From Pseudomonas sp. Fl4BN1 (GTDB taxonomy: Bacteria; Pseudomonadota; Gammaproteobacteria; Pseudomonadales; Pseudomonadaceae), in assembly GCF_009908285.1 (NCBI RefSeq), contig NZ_JAAARM010000022.1, positions 1-64,000 of the forward strand: a stretch of 64,000 nt of DNA, given 5' to 3'. Position numbers and translations under genes: made by a program. The notes under the pieces were generated by a model. It saw nothing but the letters and a program-made list of their open reading frames with translations, made no database searches and was not told where the DNA came from. Below, one piece after another: positions 45,392-54,300 of the stretch. Positions within the stretch are counted from its first letter, which is position 1. Each line of letters starts with the position of its first letter.

Positions 45392-48300
45392 TCAAATCGC
45401 CTCTAGTTCGCTCATGAATTCACGAAGATCATCAAAATCAGCCGCCGTGCCGACATGGCAAGCGCTTGCGGCCTGGGCATAGGTCTGCAGCGAATCGGTC
45501 TGGAACAGCTCCGCCAGCGGTACTTCCAGCCCCAGTTCGGCCTGAACCCGGGAAGTGATCTGGATCGCCAGCAGGGAATGGCCGCCCACCTCGAAGAAGT
45601 TGTCGTTCAAACCCACCCGCGGCAGGCGCAGCACCTCGGCCCAGATGGCCGCGATCTGTTGCTCCAGCTCGCTCTCGGGCGCCACATAGGCTTGCTGCAT
45701 CTGGCTCGCGTCCGGTTGCGGCAAGCCCTTGCGATCGAGCTTGCCGTTGGGAGTCAGCGGCATCTGTTCGAGGAACAGCACGTGCGCCGGCACCATGTAA
45801 TCCGGCAGGTGGCTGCGCAGGGCACGGCGCAGGGTGTCGCGGTAGCTCGCTTGCTGCGCCAGGTCGCCGGCCACGCTCGGATCGAGCATCACCAGGTAAC
45901 CCACCAGCTGTTTGCCGGTCGGCCCTTCCTGGGCCACCACCACCGCTTCGCGCACCGAATCCTGCTCACGCAGGCGGGCTTCGATCTCGCCCAGTTCGAT
46001 GCGGAAACCACGGATCTTCACCTGATGGTCAACCCGCCCCAGGTAATCCACCACGCCGTCGGGGCGGCCACGGGTCAGGTCGCCACTGCGGTAGGCACGG
46101 CTGCCCGGGGCGCCGTAAGGATCGGGCACAAAACGTTCGGCAGTCAGCGCCGGACGCTCCAGATAACCGCGGGCCACGCCCTCGCCGCCCAGGTACAGCT
46201 CACCGGCCACGCCAATTGGTTGCAGGTTGAGTTCGGCGTCCAGCACGTAGCCGCTGCGGTTGCCCAGCAAGGTGCCGATGGGCATATACGCCGCGCCACA
46301 CGGAGTGCCTTTAGCGGCTTTCCACAACAATGGCGTGACCACGGTTTCGGTCGGGCCATAACCGTTGAACAGATAGGTCGGACGCAACGCACGCCAGGCC
46401 AGATCGTAGCTGGACTGGGCCACCGCATCGCCGCCGAAGCAATACACCCGCACCGGCGGCGGATTGCCGTCGCGCTCGGCATGCTCGGCCAACTGTTGCA
46501 GGTACACCGGCGGGAACACCCCGACGGTTACGCCATGGCGGTGCATCTGTGCGTAGGTGTATTCCGGCAACCACAGGTTGTCGTCGCGGATCAGCACTCG
46601 GGCGCCGTTGATCAGCGGGTGCATCCAGCCTTCGTGAGAGCCGTCGAAAGCGAAGGACATGAAGTGCAGTTCGCAATCGGCCGCGGTCATTTCATAGCGC
46701 TCGCCGGTGGCGATGATGTGCGCCACCAACGGTCCGTGGGACACCGCCACGCCCTTGGGCATGCCAGTGGAACCCGAGGTGTAGATCACGTAGGCCAGGT
46801 TGTCGCCGTCCAGGGTCACCGGTGGCGCCGTCTCTGCGTAGCCGGCCCAATCCTGGGCCTGGTCGACTGCCAGGCTATCCAGGCCAGCGGGGATCGGCAG
46901 TTGTTGCTGGACCGCACTGTGGGTCAGCAGCAGCTTGGCGCGGCTGTCCTGCATCATGTACAGCAGGCGGTCCTGTGGATACTCCACGTCCAGCGGCACA
47001 TACACGCCGCCGGCCTTGAGCACCGCAAGGAACGCCACCATGATTTCGGCGCTGCGCGGCATGGCAATCGCCACCCGCACTTCCGGGCCCACGCCACGGG
47101 CGATCAAGGCCCGGGCCAGGCGGTTGGCACTGCGCTCCAGCTCGCCATAGGTCAGCTGCTGATCGTCGAAGATCACCGCCACGGCCTCGGGGGTTTCCCT
47201 TGCACGGTCGGCCACCCGCTCATGTACCAGGCGCTGGGCAGAAAAACCCGAATCCGTACGGTTCCACAGCTGGCGGATGTGCTGCTGTTCGTCGACATCC
47301 AGCAGGTTCAGCTGGCCGATGCTCTGCTGCGGGTCGGCAACCATGCCGCGCAGCAAGTTCTGCCAATGCCGGGCCATGCGCTCGATGGTCGAGGCCTGGA
47401 ACAGATCGGTGGCATAGCTCAGGGACGCACGCACTGCGGCGGCCGACTCCTCGATATCCAGGGTCAGGTCGAACTGCGCCACCCCTTCATCCCAGGTCAC
47501 CAGCGCCATGTCCAACTGCGCCAAGCGCTGCAGATGGCTGTCGGCCAAGGTGATGTGGTGGTTGAACACCACTTGGAACAACGGGCTCAGGCTCAGGCTG
47601 CGCTCGGGCTGCAAGGCCTCGACCAACTGTTCGAACGGCAGGTCCTGATGAGCCTGGGCCTCCAGGGCCCGCTGCTTGACCTGTTGCAACAGCTGGGCCA
47701 CGTTCATCTGCCCGTCGATGTCGGCCTTGAGCACCTGGGTGTTGACGAAGAAGCCGATCAGGCGCTCGGTCTCGACCCGGTTGCGGTTGGCGATCGGCAC
47801 CCCGACGCGGATGTCCTGCTGGCCGCTGTAGCGGTGCAACAGGGTCTGGTAGGAGGCCAGCAACAGCATGAACAGGGTCACGCCCTGGCGCTGGGCCAAG
47901 GCCTTGAGGTCTGCCACCAGGGACGGTGCCAGATCGATGTTCAGGCGAGCACCGCGGTGACTTTGCAGGGCCGGGCGTTGATGGTCGAACGGCAGCTCCA
48001 GTACGGGCTGTTCGCCGCCCAGCAGGCCGCACCAATAGTGCAGCTGACGCACCTTCTCCCCGGCCTCCATCCAGTCACGCTGCCACAGGGCATAGTCGGC
48101 GTACTGGATCGGCATGGCCGGCAGTTGCAGCGTCTGGCCCTGGCTGTAGGCGGCATAGAGTTGCACCAGCTCATCGACCATCACCTGCATCGACCAGCCA
48201 TCGGAAACAATGTGGTGCTGCACCAGCACCAGCACGTGCTCATCCTCCGACAGGCGCAGCAGCTTGACCCGCAACAGCGGCCCTTGCTTGAGATCGAACG

Positions 48301-51300
48301 GCTGGGCGATTTCGGCTTCCACAAGGGTCTTGAGCCGCGCCTCGTCGGCCTCGGCCAGGACCACCTCGATCCGCGCCTGGGCACTGATCACTTGCAGCGT
48401 GCGCTCACCGTCCTGCAGCAGGTGCGTGCGCAGGCTTTCGTGGCGCGCCACCAGGGTGTCGAAGCTGCGTTGCAGCGCCGTCACATCCAACCGGCCCTTC
48501 AGGCGCAGGGCGCTGGGCACATGGTAGGCGGCGCTTTCAGGGTCCAGTTGCCAGAGGAACCACTGCCGCTCCTGGGCGTAGGACAGGCTCAACGGCTGTT
48601 GCCGATCGACCGGCTGGATCACCGGGGCCGGTATCCCGGACTGGCCCAGGGCCTGGACGAAATCGCCCAGCACCGGGTGCTCGAACAGGGTCCTGAGGCT
48701 CACGTCGATGCCCAGCTTGTGGCGCACCCGGGAGACCATCTGGGTGGCCAGCAGCGAATGCCCGCCCATCTCGAAGAACTGGTCGCTGAGGCCCACGCGT
48801 TCAGCCCCCAGCACCTGGGACCAGATGTCCGCGATCTGCTGCTCACGCTCGGTGACCGGGGCGATCCAGCTGTCCAGGGACTGGCTGGCATCGGGCTTGG
48901 GCAGCGCCGAGCGGTCCAGCTTGCCGTTGGGGCTCAGCGGCAGGTGTTCAAGGAACAGGATATGCGCCGGCACCATGTAGTCCGGCAGCGCGTCGCGCAG
49001 GGCCGACTTGATTTGCTCGCGCAATGCCAGCTGCCCGGCTGGCGTCAGCGGCTCGTTGGCCACCACGTAGCTGAGCAACTGGTTGTCGGCGGCAATCACC
49101 AAGGCTTCGCGCAGGCTGGCCTGGGCCAGCAGGCGGGCTTCGATTTCCCCCAGCTCGATGCGGAAACCACGGACCTTGACCTGATGGTCGATGCGCCCGA
49201 TGTACTCGATCACCCCATCGGCGCGGTAGCGCGCCAGGTCACCGGTGCGGTACAGGCGGCCCGGGCCAGCCACCGCGAACGGATCGGGAATGAAACGCTC
49301 GGCGGTCAGTTCGGGACGGTTGAAGTAACCCCGGGCCAGCAGCGGCCCACCGATCACCAGCTCACCGGCGACACCGACCGGTACCGGGTTGAGGCTGGCG
49401 TCCAGCAGGTAGATGGCACGGCCATCGAGGACCCGGCCAATCGGCATGATCGCCGGCACCGCCTCGCTGCCGTCGACGTAGCCGCCGCAGTCCAATGCCG
49501 TGGCGGTCACCGTGGCTTCGGTGGGGCCATAGGTATTGAGCAGGCGCACATGCGCCAGGCCGGCTTCACGCCAGGCACTCAAGCCCTCGGGCGGCATCGC
49601 CTCGCCACCGGCATGCACCTGGCGCAGGCGCCCGTAGTCACGCGGGCCACGGTCGGCAAAGTCGCGCACCAGCAGGTACCAGTAGGCGGTGGTCAGGTCC
49701 ACCACCGAGATCTGGTGCTCGATCAGTTGCTCATAGAAGGTGTCGCTGTCCCACAGCTCGCCACCGCGCACCACCACCCCGGCACCGCAGCACAGGGCCG
49801 GGTACAGCTGCTCGACGAAACCGTCGAAGTTGAAGGTGCCGAACTGCAGCACCCGGTCACTGGCGGTCAGTTCGAACAGCTCGGTGAACACCTCGACGTG
49901 ACGGGCCAGCGCGGCGTGGTCGATGCCCACGCCCTTGGGCCGGCCGGTGGAACCGGAGGTAAACATCACATAGGCCAGGTTGCCCGGTTGCGCACGGGCT
50001 ACGGGGTTCTGCGCCGAGTATCCGGCCAGCCACTGTGGATCGTCGTCCAGGCAGATGCGCGGCAACCCGGGCGCGATCGACAGGCGCTCCAGCAGCGCAT
50101 GCTGGGTCAGCAACAGCTGCAGCCCGCTGTCTTCAATCATGCATTGCAGGCGGTCCTGAGGGTATTGCGGGTCCAGCGGCACATAGGCGCCCCCGGCCTT
50201 GAGCACCGCCAACAGGCCAACAATCATTTCCAGCGAGCGGTCCACCGCGATCCCCACCAGGGTGTCGGCAGTAACGCCCTGCTCCATCAGGTGATGGGCC
50301 AGGCGGTTGGCCCGGCGGTTGAGTTCGGCATAACTCATGCGGCGCTGATCGAGAATCAGCGCCACCTGGTCCGGCTGCGCCAGCACCTGCTGCTCGAAGC
50401 GGCTCAGCACACTGGCCTTGGCCGGTTGCGTGGCATGGGCCGGATTCCAATCGCTGAGCAAGCGTTGCTGTTCTGGCTCCAGGAGCAACGGCAAGGCGCC
50501 CAGCGCCGACTCGGGGGACTCGACGAAACGCTGCAGCAGCGCCTGCAGGTAGGCACCCAGGCGCTGCACCGTGACGGCATCGAAATCCGCCTGCAGGTAT
50601 TCCAGGTTCAGGCTCAAGCGCTGCCCGCCGTGGACGGTCAGGGTCAGCGGGTAGTTGGTGCGTTCCTGGCTGCGCACGTTGCTGAACTGCAGCCCGGCAC
50701 CGCCGGCCTGCTCCAGGCTCTGCGCCACCGGGAAGTTCTCGAACACCACCAGGGTGTCGAACAATGCCTCGCCAGCCGAACCGGCCCAGCGCTGGATATC
50801 GAACAGCGGGGTGTGTTCATGCTCGCGCATTTCCAGGTTCAGCGCCTGCACCGTGCGGACCCAGTCGCTGACACTTTGTGCCGGTTCAGCGCCGACAATC
50901 AGCGGCAAGGTGTTGATGAACAGACCGACCTGCTGCTCGACGTCCGCCAACTCCGCCGGCCGCCCGGAAACAGTCACCCCGCAGGCGACTGCGGCTTGCC
51001 CGGTGTAGCGCTGCAACAGCAACAGCCATGCCGATTGCACCAGGGTGTTGAGAGTCACCTGATGGGCCCGGGCGAAGGCACTCAAGTCCCGGGTCTGGGC
51101 TTCATCAAGCTGGCACAGCAGCTCGCCGTATTCGCCCTGCCCCACGGACTGCGCCGCCTTGGCAACGCTGCGAGCCAGGTACGACGGCTCGTCCAGCTGC
51201 CCCAGACGCTCGCGCCAGAAGCGTTCGCCAACCACCGGGTCCTGCTGTTGCAGCCAGGCGATGTGCTGGGCGAAGCCGGCGCCCACCGGCCCCAAAGGCT

Positions 51301-54300
51301 GGCCTTTGCTGGCTTGCAGGACCTCGTTGAGGACCAGCGCATTGCTCCAGCCGTCCATCAGGATGTGGTGGCTGGTGTAGAGCAAGTGCCAACGGTCTTC
51401 GCCGGTGCGTACCAGGGCCACCCGCAGCAGCGGCGGCCGGGCCAGTTCGAAGCCCTGTCGATGCTGTTCTTCGGCCAGGCTGTCGAGCGCCGCCTCGAGA
51501 TCTTGGCGACCGCGCCAGTCGTGTTCGATCAACGGCAGCGTGACCTGGCGATAGACCACTTGCAGGGCCTGACCCTGCTCGTCCTGCCAGACAAACCCGG
51601 TACGCAGCATGTCGTGGCGCGCCAGCACCTGCTCCCAGGCCCGCTGGAACTGCACCACGTCCAGGCCTTGCACGTCCGCGCGCAACTGGCTGACATAGAC
51701 CTCGTCCTGGCCTTGCTGGTACAGGCTGTGGAACAGCATGCCCTGCTGCATCGGCGACAGTGGATACAGGTCCTGCACCTGCCGGGACGGCAGCGCCAGG
51801 TCATCCAGTTGCTGTTGGCTCAGGCGTGCCAGGGTCACATCGGAAGGCGTGAAGCCACCGTGCTGCGTATCGATGCAATGCTCGATCAGCGCCAGCAGTT
51901 CCTGTTGGTAATCATCCACCAGGCGCTGGATGGTCGCGCTATCGAACATCTCGCGGCTGAAGCCCCAGCTCAGGCTCAGCTCGCCGCCGTAGACCTGGCC
52001 TTCGATCACCAGCCAGTTGGCCAGTGGCGCCAGCGGGTCCTGGGTCTGCCCGGCCTTCTCGGTCGCCGGCACCAGCAGGGCCTCGGCATCGAACTGACGA
52101 TCGAACTGGCCCAGGTAGTTGAAGGTGACCCGGGGCTGCGCCAGATGCGCCAGGGCCTGGCGCGTGGCGTCAGCGCCCAGGTAGCGCAACAGGCCATAGC
52201 CCAGGCCCTTGTCCGGTACGGCGCGCAGTTGTTCCTTGATCGCCTTGATCGCCGCGCCGGGCTCGCCGGCCGGACGCAGGTACACCGGGAACAGGCTGGT
52301 GAACCAGCCGACGCTGCGGCTCAGGTCAAGGTCGCTGCCCAGGGTTTCACGGCCGTGGCCTTCCAACTGCAGCAGAGTGCCTTCGGTGCCGGTCCAGCGG
52401 CCCAGGGTGCGCGCCAGGGCGGTGAGCAGCAGGTCGTTGATCTGCGTGCGATAGGCACCAGCGGCCTGCTGCAGCAACTGCCCGGTGCGCTGGGCATCCA
52501 GGGTCAGGGTGATCTTTTGCTCATGACGGTTTTCCAGGGCGCCCGCCGGACGGTCAGCCGGCAGGTCGGCCAGTTGGGCCGGAATCTGTGCCTGCCAATA
52601 CTCCAGCTCGGCAGCACGTTCGCCCGCTACCAGTTGCAAGTGCTCGGACCAGGCCTGGTAGGAACTGGTGCGCGGCGCCAATGGCGCTTGCGGCTGGGTG
52701 TAGAGCTGTTGCAGGTCCTCCAGCAGCACGCGCCAGGACACGCCGTCCACCGCCCAGTGATGGATCACCAGCAGCAGGCGCTGGCTGCCATCCGCCAGGT
52801 TGACCAACAGGCCGCGCAGCAATGGGCCGTGTTGCAGGTCCAGGCTGCGTTGCGCGGCTTCACAGAGCTCGCCCAGTTGCTGTGCATTCTCGGCGTTGCG
52901 CAACCACAGCAACTCGCCGATGTCCTCGCTGTAAGCCTGCTGCCAACCGTCGCTGGTCTGCCGGACCCGCAAGCGCAGGGCATCGTGATGGGCCGCCAGG
53001 CGGCTCAGGGCCAGGCCCAGGCGCTCAGCATCCAGAGGCTGGCGGGCCTGCAGCAACAATGACTGGTTCCAGTGGTGACGCTGGGGCACCGGCTGCTCCA
53101 TGAACCAGTGCTGCACCGGGGTCAGCGCCACCTCACCGCTGGCCGGGCCGCTGTCCACACGCTCGGCGGCCACTGCCTTGGCCACCTGGGCCAGGCTGCG
53201 CAGGGTCTGATGCTGGAACAGGTCCCGCGGGCTCAGCAGCAGGCCGGCCTGCCGCGCGCGACTGACCACCTGGATGGAAATGATCGAGTCACCGCCCAGG
53301 GCAAAGAAATTGTCGTCCAGCCCCACCTGCTCCACCGTCAGCACCCCGCGCCAGATCTCGGCCAGGGTCTGCTCGACGCCCTCACGGGGTGCGCTGTAAG
53401 GCGCTTGCTGGACTTCACCGACCTGGCTCAGCAGGGCCTTGCGGTCGAGCTTGCCGTTGGGCGTCAGCGGCATCCGCTGCAGCGGCACCCACTGCGCCGG
53501 CACCATGTACTCCGGCAGGCTGCGACCCAGATGCGCCACCAGCACGTCCGACCAGTCATCGGCGGCGTCCTGCAGCACCAGGTACGCCACCAGTTGCTTG
53601 CCGTCGATCACCAGCACCGTGGCTTCGCGAACCTGCGGGTGCTCCAGCAGGCGCGTCTCGATCTCGCCCAACTCGATACGCAGGCCGCGCAGCTTGACCT
53701 GGTGATCGAGGCGCCCGAGGTATTCGATGACCCCGTCGGCACGCTGGCGCACACGGTCACCGGTGCGGTACAGGCGTTCGCCATGATGAAACGGGCACGG
53801 CACGAAACGCTCGGCGGTCAGTGCCGGACGGCGGTGGTAACTGCGCGCCAGGCCGGCACCGCCCAGGTACAGCTCGCCGGCGACCCCGGCCGGCACGGGC
53901 AGCAACTGGGCATCCAGGACATGGGTGCGCAGGTTGGCGATCGGTCGGCCGATAGGCACGCTGTCGGCGCCTTCGTCGACGCAGGTCCAGTGAGTGACAT
54001 CGATGGCCGCTTCGGTCGGCCCGTAGAGGTTGTACAGGCCGACGCCCGGCAGTTGGGCGAACACCTGCTGCTGAGCATCCAGCGGCAAGGCCTCGCCACT
54101 GCAGACAATGCGCTTGAGGCTGATGCAGGCAGCGACGCCGCTGTCGCGGATAAACGCCTGGAGCATGGACGGCACGAAGTGCAAGGTACTGACCTGTTGC
54201 GCGGTGATGGTGGCGATCAGTTGCGCCGGTTCACGGTGTGCCCCGGGCGCGGCCACCACCAGGCGGGCACCGGTCATCAGCGGCCAGAAGAACTCCCAGA

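Noticed and set aside
45455..53062. Very long plus-strand frame opposite the first NRPS gene (also 36755-42205 and 53072-56323)
   Set aside because: These are antisense shadows of the NRPS genes, created by strong G/C bias at third codon positions. They are rich in Gln, His and Gly and lack domains, while the minus strand has every NRPS motif in order.
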